Shown: positions 1 to 8,955, numbered from the stretch's first letter. The stretch: DNA of 64,000 nt from Thiovibrio sp964588325 (GCA_964588325.1 CAZPOR010000006.1:62001-126000), one strand, 5' to 3'. Program-made: numbers and translations. Notes: a model not told the origin generated them from the letters alone.

Positions 1-398
1 TCGCCCAGGGGATCGTGTTCCTCGCCTTGGGAAACCAGGAGCTCGCTGACCGTCGGCACCATGGTGCGGCGGAGGGGCTGCTTCGGATCGTCAGGGGAGA
101 TGAGGCTCGCGTAATAGGGGGTAATGGCCAGGGGCAGGGTGGCGCCATTGAAGGCCATGGCCTGCCGTTCACTGTCCGAGAGGTCTATGAGCTTGCCGAG
201 TTTTTTGAGGCTGGTGATACGATTGCGAAGCTGCCAGCGCCAGTCGTGCCATTCATCGTCCGTGGCGAAGGAAAAATGGCGTTGGCGGAAGGTACGTGAG
301 GGTGGTTGGCTGGAAAAGGGAAAGGGAAAGGGAAAGGCGCTGGGGCGACACCCTGGAGGTTCCTCTTGCTCTTCAAGATCTACAACCTTGTGCTGCAT
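1..398 (-). CDS. KamA-family radical SAM aminomutase, N-terminal part (runs off the window)
   Basis: Only the first 132 residues are present; the rest, including the radical SAM cysteines, lies to the left. Reading from an ATG at 398-396 behind an AAGGAG ribosome site gives the conserved lysine 2,3-aminomutase N-terminus: EWHDWRWQLRNRI, then LPLAITPYYASLI, then a VPTVSE...EEHDPLG stretch. The family interconverts alpha- and beta-lysine (or glutamate) with PLP, SAM and a 4Fe-4S cluster; the substrate of this member cannot be told from the N-terminus. Odd point: residues about 22-28 are FPFPFPF, encoded by a GGGAAA hexamer repeat, so copy-number change would keep frame. A promoter and an inverted repeat lie upstream at 481-534. 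Confidence 0.85.
   Translation of the reverse strand, partial: MQHKVVDLEEQEEPPGCRPSAFPFPFPFSSQPPSRTFRQRHFSFATDDEWHDWRWQLRNRITSLKKLGKLIDLSDSERQAMAFNGATLPLAITPYYASLISPDDPKQPLRRTMVPTVSELLVSQGEEHDPLG
311..336. repeat. GGGAAA hexanucleotide tandem repeat inside the KamA-like gene
   Basis: About four imperfect copies of GGGAAA lie in the coding region and encode alternating Phe-Pro. Slippage by one unit would add or remove two residues without a frameshift, so this could only vary a linker length. Confidence 0.6.
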
Positions 399-779
399 CG
401 TTTTTCTCCTTGCTGGATGTTCGGTGGATCTCGGAAAAAGAACAAATAATTTCAAAACGATACCGCCGATATCCGCAAGCGGTTCAGCATATTTGACTGA
501 ACCAGTTTATGCTTATTGCACGGAAAAGTGTCAAGAAAAAAAAGAGGGGGGGTTGTTTTTTTAACTCATTGTTTTTTCGTTGTTTTTCGCCTTGTTGTAT
601 GGCGAGGTTGTCGAGGGTGCGGGAGAGGGAATTGAAGGATGGATCTAACTATTTAAAATAATTAATAATAATTTGAAGAGATCCTGGAGGCCACAGAGCT
701 TTGCGGCCGCGCCGCAAAAGCCGTATTCGCCGAAAGTGGCCATGATCGGGTCGTTGGCGTCGCTGCGAGCGACGGTATT
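399..779. other. Intergenic stretch between the KamA-like gene and the hybrid kinase gene
   Basis: No convincing gene is seen. The left half holds the minus-strand promoter and operator-like repeat of the KamA-like gene. The middle is AT-rich with G- and T-runs (about 537-600). The right half is the 3' flank of the kinase gene and includes a GCGGCCGC octamer at 703-710. Small open frames here have no ribosome sites. Confidence 0.5.
481..534 (-). promoter_or_regulatory. Promoter and operator-like inverted repeat of the KamA-like gene
   Basis: On the minus strand a TTGACA box (534-529) and a CATAAA box (511-506) are separated by 17 bp, a good sigma-70 spacing. Just downstream, GGTTCAG (481-487) and CTGAACC (497-503) form a perfect 7-bp inverted repeat with a 9-bp spacer near the expected transcription start, where a repressor could sit. 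No regulator is identified. Confidence 0.45.
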
Positions 780-3131
780 TCAGGAACTCTGGCCGGTCCG
801 GGCGGACGGGATCTCTTCAAGGATTTTCCTGAACTCGCCAATGATGATCGGCTTGGAGATATAGGCGTCCATGCCGGCGGCCACGCATTTTTCGCTGTAC
901 CCCTTCATGGCATGGGCGGTCAGGGCAACGATGGGGATATGCCTCTCTGTTCCCTGCTCCAGGGAACGAATTTTCGCGGTTGCCTCAAAGCCGTCCATCT
1001 CCGGCATCTGCACATCCATCAGGATCACATCGAAGTGTTCCGCCCTGTATTTTTCGAGGGCTTCCAGGCCATTGTTGGCGACGACCACGGAATGCCCTTC
1101 TTTTTTGAGCAACCCTTGCGCCACTTTTTGATTCACCAGATTGTCCTCGGCCAGCAGGATATGGAGCGTTTTCTGTATCTCCTCCCCCTGAGGCATTTCG
1201 GCGGCAGGCGCAAGACGTTCCTCCCGGACAAAAACGGTGGAGATGTTCTTGAGCAGATCCTTGTGCCGGCACGGCTTGAGCAGATAGGCATGCACCCCGA
1301 GACGGCGGCTTCGCTCCTTGTCCTCCGGCAACCCCGCGGAGGTGAGAATGATCACCGGCAGTTGGGTCAGCCGAGGGTGCTGCCGGATTTTTTCAATCAG
1401 GGTGAAGCCGTCCATGTCCGGCATCTGGATGTCGATGATGGCCAGGGCGAAGGGCGTTCCTGCGTCCAGGTGTTCCTGCAACACCTGCAATGCCTCCGCG
1501 CCGCCGGAAACAGCCCGCGCCCGCATGGCAAGGTGCGTAAGTTTTTGCAGCAGAATCTTCTGGTTGATGGGGTTGTCGTCCACGACCAAAATGGATTTTC
1601 CCTCCAGGAAGGCAGGAGATGCCTGCGGAATGCTTTTTTCCCCGGACTGCTTTTGGCAGAGGATGGTGAAGAAAAAGGTGGAGCCGGCATTTGGGGTGCT
1701 TTCCAGCCAGATGCGGCCCCCCATGAGCTGGACCAGGCGGGAGGAGATGGAGAGCCCCAGGCCGGTGCCGCCGAATTTTCTGGCCATGGTGCTGTCCACC
1801 TGGCTGAAGGCTTCGAAAATCTTTTGCTGCTTTTCTTCGGGGATGCCGAGGCCTTTGTCGGAAACGGAAAACAGCAATTCAACGGCGCCATCGTATTCGC
1901 CTTTAAGCTGCACATCCAAGAGGATTTGGCCGGATTCGGTGAACTTGATGCTGTTGCCCAGGAGGTTGGTCAACACCTGCTGGAGGCGGAAGGCATCGCC
2001 AATGAGGAATTCAGGAACATCCTCCTCGATATGGCACACCAGTTCCAGTTTTTTCTCATGCGCCCGGACCGCCAGTTCCTGGGTGGTATCCTCGATGGTT
2101 TCCCGAAGATTGAAGTCGCCCGTGGTAATGTCCAGCTTGTGCGCCTCGATCTTGGAGAAATCGAGAATATCGTTGATCACCTGGATGAGGCGGCTGGCCG
2201 AAAGGTCGATGGTTTCCAGATAATCCCGTTGTTCATCGGTCAATTCGGTTTGCAGGGCCAGTTGGGTCATGCCGATGACGCCGTTCATGGGGGTGCGGAT
2301 TTCATGGCTCATATTGGCAAGAAATTCCGACTTTGCCTGGCTTGCCGCCTCCGCCGCCTCCTTGGCCAGGACAAGATCGCGGGTCCGCTCCTCGACCTTC
2401 AGTTCAAGATCGCTGTGCGCCAGGGTGAGTGCCTGATCCCGGATTTCAATTTCATTGAGCATTTCATTAAATCCCATGGTCAGCGCGCCGATCTCGTCCT
2501 TGTTTTTCACCGGAGCCCGCAAGGAATAATCCTGATCCCGAGTAACCCCGCGAATCGTTGCGGCAAGCTGTTCTATGGGTTTGGTGAAAATCCGCTGGAG
2601 CTTTCCCGTGATGATCCAGACCAGGAAAAAAGTTGTCCCCATGACCAGGAGGGCGACCAGAAAATACCGCTTGAGCAGGATCTGTTCATGGTGGAGATCG
2701 GAGCGGACAAAGATCTGGCCGACGGTTTTGCCCCCAAGCTCTATCTCCGTAAGGAAATCGACGGAGTTTTTGCCAAAGACCGGTGTATTGACGGGGATCG
2801 CCGGCGGTTGAAAAACGGCCGCATCCTTGCCGTAGATGGCAAAGACCCGCTGGTCCGGGGTGAGGATGACGGCATACCGGATGCTGGGTTCGGCGCGCAG
2901 CGCCAGCAGCGTTTCCGTGGCGGCATCCTGATCGGAAAAAACCACGGTGGACTTTGCGTTTTCCGCGGTTGCTTTTGCCAATACGGCCAGATTATTGGCC
3001 AGGACATGCCGAAAGGCGAAAAACTCGTAGGAAAACATGACGATATTGACAAAAAACAGCACTCCCCCGGTGACGAGCATGATGATGAGCAGAAGTTTTT
3101 TTCTGATCGGGAGGGGGTTAAAGTATTCCAT
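780..3131 (-). CDS. CHASE8-HAMP hybrid histidine kinase with two receiver domains
   Basis: Inner-membrane sensor kinase of 783 residues. Order: transmembrane segment about 12-34, periplasmic CHASE8-like domain about 35-155, second transmembrane segment about 156-175, HAMP about 176-230, HisKA with phosphoacceptor H276 in MSHEIRTPMNG, HATPase with DKGLGIP and GGTGLGL, then two receivers with D567 (IIDIQMPDMDG) and D706 (LMDVQMPEMDG). The CHASE8-HAMP input resembles YfiN, but the output is a kinase rather than GGDEF. It overlaps the upstream YfiR-like gene by 14 bp and lies last in a three-gene operon headed by a TonB receptor. The downstream regulator is not in the window. No HPt domain is seen. 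Confidence 0.9.
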   Translation of the reverse strand: MEYFNPLPIRKKLLLIIMLVTGGVLFFVNIVMFSYEFFAFRHVLANNLAVLAKATAENAKSTVVFSDQDAATETLLALRAEPSIRYAVILTPDQRVFAIYGKDAAVFQPPAIPVNTPVFGKNSVDFLTEIELGGKTVGQIFVRSDLHHEQILLKRYFLVALLVMGTTFFLVWIITGKLQRIFTKPIEQLAATIRGVTRDQDYSLRAPVKNKDEIGALTMGFNEMLNEIEIRDQALTLAHSDLELKVEERTRDLVLAKEAAEAASQAKSEFLANMSHEIRTPMNGVIGMTQLALQTELTDEQRDYLETIDLSASRLIQVINDILDFSKIEAHKLDITTGDFNLRETIEDTTQELAVRAHEKKLELVCHIEEDVPEFLIGDAFRLQQVLTNLLGNSIKFTESGQILLDVQLKGEYDGAVELLFSVSDKGLGIPEEKQQKIFEAFSQVDSTMARKFGGTGLGLSISSRLVQLMGGRIWLESTPNAGSTFFFTILCQKQSGEKSIPQASPAFLEGKSILVVDDNPINQKILLQKLTHLAMRARAVSGGAEALQVLQEHLDAGTPFALAIIDIQMPDMDGFTLIEKIRQHPRLTQLPVIILTSAGLPEDKERSRRLGVHAYLLKPCRHKDLLKNISTVFVREERLAPAAEMPQGEEIQKTLHILLAEDNLVNQKVAQGLLKKEGHSVVVANNGLEALEKYRAEHFDVILMDVQMPEMDGFEATAKIRSLEQGTERHIPIVALTAHAMKGYSEKCVAAGMDAYISKPIIIGEFRKILEEIPSARTGQSS

Positions 3132-3798
3132 GGGCCCTCGCCGTTTCCTGATTTAGGCGGAGGTTCGAGGTGATGGTGCTGGGGGAGGTGGCGCGGAGGG
3201 GTCTGTCGTAATCTATTGCCGACTGTTCCGGGCCAACGGCAAGCATGAGCAGACGCGAACTGATTTTAAGCTCGGCTTTTTCCGCTGAGGCCGGATTGAT
3301 CTGGAACTTGATTTTGGCGCCCTTTTGCACAAAGTTGATGTCGCCGCCCAGGGCGATGAAATTTTTCTCCTCGCCCACGGTTATCACCGGTTTTCCCTTG
3401 AGCTGGGCCAGCACCTTGGGCAGGTCGGGACTGTTATAGGATTCCAGGAAAAAAACCATGTGCGCCTTGTCAAGATCCGCGACGGAGCTGGTCGTGATTA
3501 TCTTCATAGGCCGCGCGCCGACGGTGCTGTTGTGCAGGGCATGTTCAATGGTGCGGTTTTTCTCTCCGCTGCCGACAATCACCAAAACATACGGGCTTTT
3601 CGGGGAATCAAAAGAGCGGTCCGGCCACTTGATGAAGTTGAAGAAATTGTAAAGAAAGCCAGCCTTGAGCTCATACTCTTCGTAGCCCGCCCCGTGTGCC
3701 CCGCCAAACGGCAGGCACAGGAAAAACAGGAGCGCGAACACCGCGAGGAACCGCTTGCCGGCCGGGATCGTCTTGGGCTGTGAAGGGTTCGACGCCAT
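3118..3798 (-). CDS. YfiR-family (DUF4154) periplasmic protein
   Basis: 226 residues with an N-terminal signal sequence (hydrophobic about 17-32, ending near AHGAG). The family pattern is clear: LKAGFLYNFFNFIKWP, then YVLVIVGSG, an ITVGEE...GGDINF stretch, and INPASAEKAELKISSRLL near the end. In Pseudomonas, YfiR is a periplasmic repressor that binds the CHASE8 domain of the diguanylate cyclase YfiN. Here it sits between a TonB-dependent receptor and a CHASE8 kinase, so the inferred job is to pass an outer-membrane signal to that kinase. Start chosen at the ATG behind TTAGGAAACC; the 3' end overlaps the kinase start. Confidence 0.88.
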   Translation of the reverse strand: MASNPSQPKTIPAGKRFLAVFALLFFLCLPFGGAHGAGYEEYELKAGFLYNFFNFIKWPDRSFDSPKSPYVLVIVGSGEKNRTIEHALHNSTVGARPMKIITTSSVADLDKAHMVFFLESYNSPDLPKVLAQLKGKPVITVGEEKNFIALGGDINFVQKGAKIKFQINPASAEKAELKISSRLLMLAVGPEQSAIDYDRPLRATSPSTITSNLRLNQETARAHGIL

Positions 3799-3809
3799 GG
3801 TTTCCTAAC

Positions 3810-5885
3810 CTAGAAGGTCATGCGTGCTTGCGCATAGACGCTGCGCTCAATTTCCGAAGGAATGGTGTTGATGAACAAATAACCGAATTCGGGTTGGGCG
3901 TCATCCAGCAGGTTCCGGCCCACCAGGGAGAGTTCGACCGTGGGGTTGACCTGCCAGGCGACCCGGGCGTCCAGCGCGACATAATTGTCGATGCCGTAGG
4001 TCGGCAGGTTGTCCACATAGCGCAGCCAGGTGTCCAGGGTGATGTCGGCGCGGAGGTTCATCATGGACCGCAGCGAAATCTGGTTGCGGGGGCTTTCCCC
4101 TTCGGCATCCTCGCTGGCAAAAAGACCCCGGCCTGTCTCCTGCAGGTCCAGGCGCAGGAAGGTGTAGGCCAATTGCAGCCGCCACCAGTCCAGGGGCTTG
4201 GCGTCGGCCACCAGCTCGAAGCCGTAAGTGTTGCCTTCCATGGTGTTGCCGGCCTCATAATTGAGCTGATAGAACAAGGCCGGGTCGCCGCTGTTGTTCG
4301 CGGTAATAAAGTTTGCCGAGGCAGGGGTTGTCCGCAATCGGCTGTAGTCGTTGAGAAAAGCGGTCAGGTCGAAGGCAAGCGCGTCATGGATCTGGGTTCG
4401 GTAGCCGATTTCGTAGGCAATGAGTTTTTCGGATTTGAAATCCTCATTGCCGTTAATGACAATCTCCGCCAATCCAGGGGGAAGCAGGGAAATGGGGGCC
4501 GGAAGCGCCGCATTCGGAGCAATGGCGCTGCTGATGCGGATATCGTGGTCGGCCTGGGAGGGGGTCCGCACCGCCTGGCTCACCGCACCCCAGAAGGTAT
4601 GATGCTTGTGCGGGGTATAGAGCAACCTGCCGTTGGGCTGGACCTCATAGCCGGTGAAGTCGTTGTGCTCAAACTTGGAGCCCAGGGTGAGGCGGAGCAG
4701 ATCGTCGACCAGGGTGATTTCGTCCTGGACAAAACCGCTGAACAGCATATCGGTTCGGTTGGCCGGAGCAAAGGAGAAGGTTTGGCTGTTTTCCAAGGAG
4801 TCGCGGGTATAACGGTAGCCCAACCCCCAGGTAAGCTCCTGTTTCGTGGTGGCCTGAAAACGGTGCTGGAACTCGAGATCAGCCGTGCGCCGCTCGTCGC
4901 CCAGCAGCCGGTCGTTGCTTCTGGCCAGATCATAATAGGCCTGGAGGGTCATTTCCGAATTGCCTTTCCCTTTTCTGGTCAGCCGGGTCAGGAGATCTCC
5001 GCCCCGTATGTTGCTGGGGTTGCTGATGTTGGTTGTGTAGGGCGGGTTTGTGGCGGGAATGTTCGTTGTGGCGTCCGCATTGCCGTTATACGCGTCCCCC
5101 TGGATGGTGAACGAGTACGGGGACTCGGGGGCTTCGCCGTCCACCCGGAAGCCGCCGCGCCACTGGTACCAATCGTCATCGGCCTTGGTGCCGTCGGCAA
5201 AGGCCAGATCGTCGCGGTAGAAATTTTTTCCGTATACCCGATAGGTGGTGTGGTCATTGATTGTGCCGCCATACCGGGCGGCGCCGAACCCTTTTTCCTC
5301 GGAGCCGGTTCCCGCGGTGAGCAGGGTGCCCCGGGTGTCCGCCGAGTGCTTGCTGATGATGTTGATGACGCCGTTGACCGCGTTGGCCCCCCACAGGCTG
5401 GCCCCCGGCCCCCGGATCACCTCGATCCGTTCTATATCTTCAAGAACGGTGTCCTGAGCGTTCCACAGGACTCCGGAAAAAAGCGGGTTGTACACGGTGC
5501 GGCCATCCATGAGCACCAACAGTTTGTTGGCGGAAAAGGCATTGAACCCCCGGCTGGTGACGGCCCATTTGTTGGCGTCTATCCGCGCCACCTGGAGGCC
5601 GGGCACCATGCGCAGGATTTCCGGGATGCTGGTGGCGCCGGAGCGCTTTATGTCTTCCTGGCTGACCACAAAAACAGCGGCCGCAGCCTCGCTGGCCTTT
5701 TCGGTTTTTTTGGAAACCGAGGTGATTTCCACGGCAAGCAGCTCTTCAAGGGAAAGCGCGGTGATATTGGGGCGGGCCGCCCAGCAGGGCTGACTGCCGG
5801 CAATGAGCATGGAGATTGCCGCAAGGGTGGTTGCCTTGCGGGAAAGGAGCCGTTTTTTTCCGTGGAATAAGCGGATGCCTGGCAT
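3810..5885 (-). CDS. TonB-dependent outer-membrane receptor
   Basis: 691 residues: signal peptide, then a short region with SLEELLAVEITSVSKK (a TonB-box-like approach), a plug domain about 45-170 (PEILRMVPGLQVARI, VLMDGRTVYNP, IERIEVIRGPGASLWG, NAVNGVINIISK), and a beta-barrel ending in ARMTF with the terminal Phe typical of barrel proteins. Such receptors import or sense ligands at the cost of TonB energy. The ligand cannot be read from sequence; the plug resembles the Cir/BtuB/vitamin-and-siderophore type. It is first in an operon with YfiR-like and CHASE8-kinase genes, which points to signalling rather than only import. TonB/ExbBD are not in the window. Confidence 0.9.
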   Translation of the reverse strand: MPGIRLFHGKKRLLSRKATTLAAISMLIAGSQPCWAARPNITALSLEELLAVEITSVSKKTEKASEAAAAVFVVSQEDIKRSGATSIPEILRMVPGLQVARIDANKWAVTSRGFNAFSANKLLVLMDGRTVYNPLFSGVLWNAQDTVLEDIERIEVIRGPGASLWGANAVNGVINIISKHSADTRGTLLTAGTGSEEKGFGAARYGGTINDHTTYRVYGKNFYRDDLAFADGTKADDDWYQWRGGFRVDGEAPESPYSFTIQGDAYNGNADATTNIPATNPPYTTNISNPSNIRGGDLLTRLTRKGKGNSEMTLQAYYDLARSNDRLLGDERRTADLEFQHRFQATTKQELTWGLGYRYTRDSLENSQTFSFAPANRTDMLFSGFVQDEITLVDDLLRLTLGSKFEHNDFTGYEVQPNGRLLYTPHKHHTFWGAVSQAVRTPSQADHDIRISSAIAPNAALPAPISLLPPGLAEIVINGNEDFKSEKLIAYEIGYRTQIHDALAFDLTAFLNDYSRLRTTPASANFITANNSGDPALFYQLNYEAGNTMEGNTYGFELVADAKPLDWWRLQLAYTFLRLDLQETGRGLFASEDAEGESPRNQISLRSMMNLRADITLDTWLRYVDNLPTYGIDNYVALDARVAWQVNPTVELSLVGRNLLDDAQPEFGYLFINTIPSEIERSVYAQARMTF

Positions 5886-6148
5886 CGTTGCGCCTCATGT
5901 GTTGTGCCCTGCGGCAGAGGGAAGGTGCGACCATGTTTTGAGAATGGAGTGACAATTCTACTCTTTTCCCGTTGTCCCTGCAAGCGGGAGCGTCGATCGC
6001 GCCCATGGAAAGATGGGCATCGACAGCCGTATGCCCATAAGTGTATCAGAAGCTGTGTGAAAATGGAAAAATAAAGCCTGGCTTTTTGGCCCGGGTTTTG
6101 ATTACCTTGGGGTGCTCTTTTTTTCACCCAGAGCAGACAGGGGAAGGC

Positions 6149-7450
6149 ATGAAACAAAAAGCTTCGGTTATCAATATTATCTGGCTGTCCATGGTTGTGC
6201 TGGCCACGGTGACCGCCAGCTACACCAACCGGATGGACGCCCTCACCAGCGCCTCGTTCGAATCGGCCAAGGATGCGGTTACGCTGGCCATCGGCCTGAT
6301 CGGGCCCATGGCCCTCTGGCTGGGGATCATGAAGGTGGCCGAGGCCGGGGGGCTGATGCGCATCGTGGCCCACCGGGTGCGGCCGTTGATGGTCCGGTTG
6401 TTTCCCGACGTGCCCCACGATCATCCGGCCATGAGCGCCATGATCATGAACATGGCGGCCAACGCCCTGGGCTTGGGCAACGCGGCTACGCCCATGGGGA
6501 TCAAGGCCATGCAGGAGCTGGAGAAGCTCGCCCCGGAAAAGGGCACGGCCACCAACGCCATGTGTCTGTTCCTGGCGATCAACACCTCCAGCGTCACCCT
6601 GCTGCCCCTGGGGGTGATCACCATCCGGGCCGCCGCGGGGGCAGCGAGCCCGGCCGCCATCTTCATCCCTTCGCTTATCGCCACCACCTGTTCCACCATC
6701 GCGGCCATCGTGGCGGCCAAGATGCTGGCCCGCAACAATAGCGCGGTGGAGTTCCCTGCGCAGGCCACCCAGGAGACAGCACCAATCGAGGCAGAGGCCG
6801 GCGGTGAGCCGGAGCTGTATCCGCCCGGCGCGGCAGGGAAATGGTTCGTCTGGTTGCTGGTTGCCGCCTTTGCCGGAGGCGCGGTGTATCAATTGAGCAG
6901 CGCCGAGGCGCCGCTGGCCTTTTCCGCGGCCGGCCTCAACAGCCTGTCGAGCTGGCTGATTCCGGCCCTGATCTCCGGGCTGCTCATCTTCGGCTATCTG
7001 CGGGGGGTGCGGATCTATGAAACCCTCACCGACGGGGCCAAGGAGGGTTTCACCACCGCCATGCGGATCATCCCCTTCATGGTGGCGATCTTTGTCGCCA
7101 TCGGCATGTTCCGGGCCAGCGGGGCCATGGATATCCTGGTTGGTGTCCTCTCGCCCGTGACCTCCGCGGTGGGCATGCCGGCCGAGGCCCTGGCCATGGG
7201 GCTGCTGCGTCCCCTTTCCGGCAGTGGCTCCTTCGCCTTCATGAGCGAGATCGTCCAACAGTCGCCGGACAGCATCGTTGCCGCCATGGTTTCGGTGATC
7301 CAGGGCTCCAGCGAAACCACTCTCTATGTGCTCGCCGTGTACTTCGGGGCAATCGGCATCCGGCGCACCCGCCACGCCCTGCCCGCCGCGCTCTGCGGCG
7401 AAACCGTGGGGCTCATCGCCGCGGTGACCGTCTGCAACCTCTGGTTCTAG
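6149..7450 (+). CDS. Fused SpmA/SpmB-type nucleoside-recognition (Gate) membrane protein
   Basis: 433 residues, strongly hydrophobic, with two Gate domains in one chain: the first contains NMAANALGLGNAATPMG (about 105-125), typical of SpmA, and the second contains GSGSFAFMSEIVQ and QGSSETTLYVLAVYFG, typical of SpmB. In Bacillus the separate proteins affect spore core dehydration; in non-spore-formers the fused protein is thought to be a transporter of unknown substrate. The start at 6149 is preferred over an upstream in-frame ATG at 6041 because an AGGGGAAGG site lies directly before it and the extra 36 residues are not conserved-looking. It is followed by a structured repeat. Confidence 0.85.
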   Translation: MKQKASVINIIWLSMVVLATVTASYTNRMDALTSASFESAKDAVTLAIGLIGPMALWLGIMKVAEAGGLMRIVAHRVRPLMVRLFPDVPHDHPAMSAMIMNMAANALGLGNAATPMGIKAMQELEKLAPEKGTATNAMCLFLAINTSSVTLLPLGVITIRAAAGAASPAAIFIPSLIATTCSTIAAIVAAKMLARNNSAVEFPAQATQETAPIEAEAGGEPELYPPGAAGKWFVWLLVAAFAGGAVYQLSSAEAPLAFSAAGLNSLSSWLIPALISGLLIFGYLRGVRIYETLTDGAKEGFTTAMRIIPFMVAIFVAIGMFRASGAMDILVGVLSPVTSAVGMPAEALAMGLLRPLSGSGSFAFMSEIVQQSPDSIVAAMVSVIQGSSETTLYVLAVYFGAIGIRRTRHALPAALCGETVGLIAAVTVCNLWF

Positions 7451-7580
7451 GTAACTGGCCGGCAGCACCGCATCTGCGTCGGAGTCTCGCGGGCTCGCTT
7501 ACCTGTCATCGGCCTGCTCGTGTGCACCAGCACACGTCGCCGGCCTCTTCCTAGCATCTGGGGCACTGCCGGCCAGTTAC
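7451..7580. repeat. Structured dispersed element, copy A
   Basis: Perfect 15-bp inverted arms, GTAACTGGCCGGCAG at 7451-7465 and its complement at 7566-7580, enclose about 100 bp. The interior shares GCACCGCATCTGC, TGTCATCGGCCTGC, GGCCTCTT and a GCATCTG-GGCA block with the element at 58707-58838, although the arm sequences differ. It begins directly after the Gate-protein gene and may also act as a terminator. Confidence 0.6.
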
Positions 7581-7593
7581 CGGTCTGGGTATC

Positions 7594-8130
7594 TCACCAC
7601 CAGAATTCCGGATATCGCCTCGTTTTCGGGATATTGTTCACCACAAGCGCGATCGCCAGCATGATGCACGCCCCTGCCCCGGCGGGAACAAGCGCGTAGA
7701 GATAGCCCAGGGCGTAGATCTTCTCGCTGCCGAGCACGGCGATGAGGGCGGTGGCGCCGCCCGGCGGGTGCAGGGTTTTGGTGAGGTGCATCACCGCGAT
7801 GGCCGTGGCCACCGCCACCGCCGCCGCCAGCCACATGTGCGGGGCCAGCATCTTGTAGCTGGCCACCCCGATCAGCGCCGAAAGCACATGGCCGCCAAGC
7901 AGATTGCGCGGCTGGGCCAAGGGGCTTTTTATGGCGCCGTAGATCAAGACCGCCGAGGCGCCGAACGAGCCGATCAGCATGAGCAGGTCGGATTGGGGCA
8001 AGAGATTGTAGTTGATGAACGCCACCGCGCCAATGCCCAAAAAAGCGCCGGTCCAGGACCAGAAAATCTCGGACAGGCTGACCCGGGGCGGGCTGGTGGT
8101 TGTGCCGCGCATCTTGTCGAAATAGTTCAT
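7594..8130 (-). CDS. HPP family integral membrane protein (candidate nitrite transporter)
   Basis: 178 residues with four or five predicted membrane helices and the family signature: LIGSFGASAVLIYGAIKSPLAQPRNLLGGH followed by a second LHPPGGATAL block. HPP proteins of cyanobacteria and chloroplasts have reported nitrite transport activity, so nitrite is a reasonable substrate; this is a transfer from distant relatives. Its ATG overlaps the end of the upstream CBS-domain gene by 4 bp (ATGA), so the two are translationally coupled. A TTGAC-N4-GTCAA palindrome upstream of the pair is shared with the nitrite reductase and NIT chemoreceptor genes in this window. Confidence 0.88.
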   Translation of the reverse strand: MNYFDKMRGTTTSPPRVSLSEIFWSWTGAFLGIGAVAFINYNLLPQSDLLMLIGSFGASAVLIYGAIKSPLAQPRNLLGGHVLSALIGVASYKMLAPHMWLAAAVAVATAIAVMHLTKTLHPPGGATALIAVLGSEKIYALGYLYALVPAGAGACIMLAIALVVNNIPKTRRYPEFWW

Positions 8131-8741
8131 GGGGTCCCCCTTTCCGGAAAGGCGTGCATGAGATCGCTGCGGGTGAGAATGCCGAGCAGCCGGTTCTTGT
8201 TGTCCGTCACCACCATCCGGTTGATGCCTTTTTCCCGCATCAGTGTGCCTGCCTCGTGCAGCGGGGCGGTCTCCGGAACCGTGATCACGGGGGTGGTCAT
8301 GATTTCGCCCGCGGTCCTCCCGCGCATGCAGAGCGCTGGGCAGCCTCCCGAGGCAAGGCTGTCGGCGATCAGCGCCATGCAGGAGGCTTGGCTGCCGTCG
8401 CCCATGTTCCGGAAAAAATCCCGCTCCGAGAGGATGCCTGCCACGGTGCCATCCTCATGCACCACGGGCAGGCCGGTGATGTGGTGTTTGGCCATGCGCG
8501 CCGCCGCCTCGGCCAGGGGGGTGGCGGGGAGGACCGTTATGACTTGCCGGGTCATGATCTCGGCAACGCGCACGCTGTTGTACAACCGCGTTTCCGCATG
8601 CTCATAGGCGAGGAGATAGAGTTCCTTGAAATCCCCGGCCGAGATGTCGAGATAGCCGGGGATTTTTTTCATCGCCGCGTAAACATCCTCGTCCGAGAGC
8701 AGTTTCGCAGGGTCAAGCCTGGGTGTGTTTGTTTCCGGCAT
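8127..8741 (-). CDS. CBS-domain pair protein coupled to the HPP protein
   Basis: 204 residues. An N-terminal segment of about 65 residues precedes two CBS motifs: AEIMTRQVITVLPATPLAEA to about 135, and GEIMTTPVITVPETAPLHEA to the end (MREKGINRMVVTDNKN...GILTRSDLM). CBS pairs bind adenosyl nucleotides and regulate attached or partner proteins. HPP and CBS domains are fused in some organisms; here they are separate but overlap by 4 bp, so a role in gating or regulating the HPP transporter is likely. No catalytic domain is present. Confidence 0.88.
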   Translation of the reverse strand: MPETNTPRLDPAKLLSDEDVYAAMKKIPGYLDISAGDFKELYLLAYEHAETRLYNSVRVAEIMTRQVITVLPATPLAEAAARMAKHHITGLPVVHEDGTVAGILSERDFFRNMGDGSQASCMALIADSLASGGCPALCMRGRTAGEIMTTPVITVPETAPLHEAGTLMREKGINRMVVTDNKNRLLGILTRSDLMHAFPERGTP

Positions 8742-8824
8742 CGCGGGTCTCCCTTCTTACTGAATGGATAGATGCGCCTGGGTGTGCATGGAATAGACCG
8801 TAGTGCACAATCCGGCTCCCATCA

Positions 8825-8838
8825 TTGACCTAGGTCAA
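8825..8838. promoter_or_regulatory. TTGACC-TA-GGTCAA palindrome (CRP/FNR-type site)
   Basis: A perfect 14-bp palindrome of the TTGAC-N4-GTCAA form, centred 90 bp before the CBS gene start and in the region shared with the divergent rdgB. It matches sites before the octaheme nitrite reductase and the NIT chemoreceptor at nearly the same distance. The form is typical of CRP/FNR-superfamily regulators such as HcpR; the actual regulator is not in the window. Confidence 0.6.
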
Positions 8839-8955
8839 GCGGCTGCAATATTGTATCACGGAGTCAGGGGGTGTTGTCGTATTTGACTTCCGGCACCAAT
8901 ACGGGTAAATGATCATTTCCGCCCCGAGATATCCGCGACCCAAAGGAGAAAAATC

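Noticed and set aside
912..3173. Very long open frame antisense to the hybrid kinase
   Set aside because: GC-rich third positions create open antisense frames; the kinase strand has recognisable domains throughout.
3696..5870. Long open frame antisense to the TonB receptor
   Set aside because: Same effect; its translation has no known motif, while the receptor is clear.
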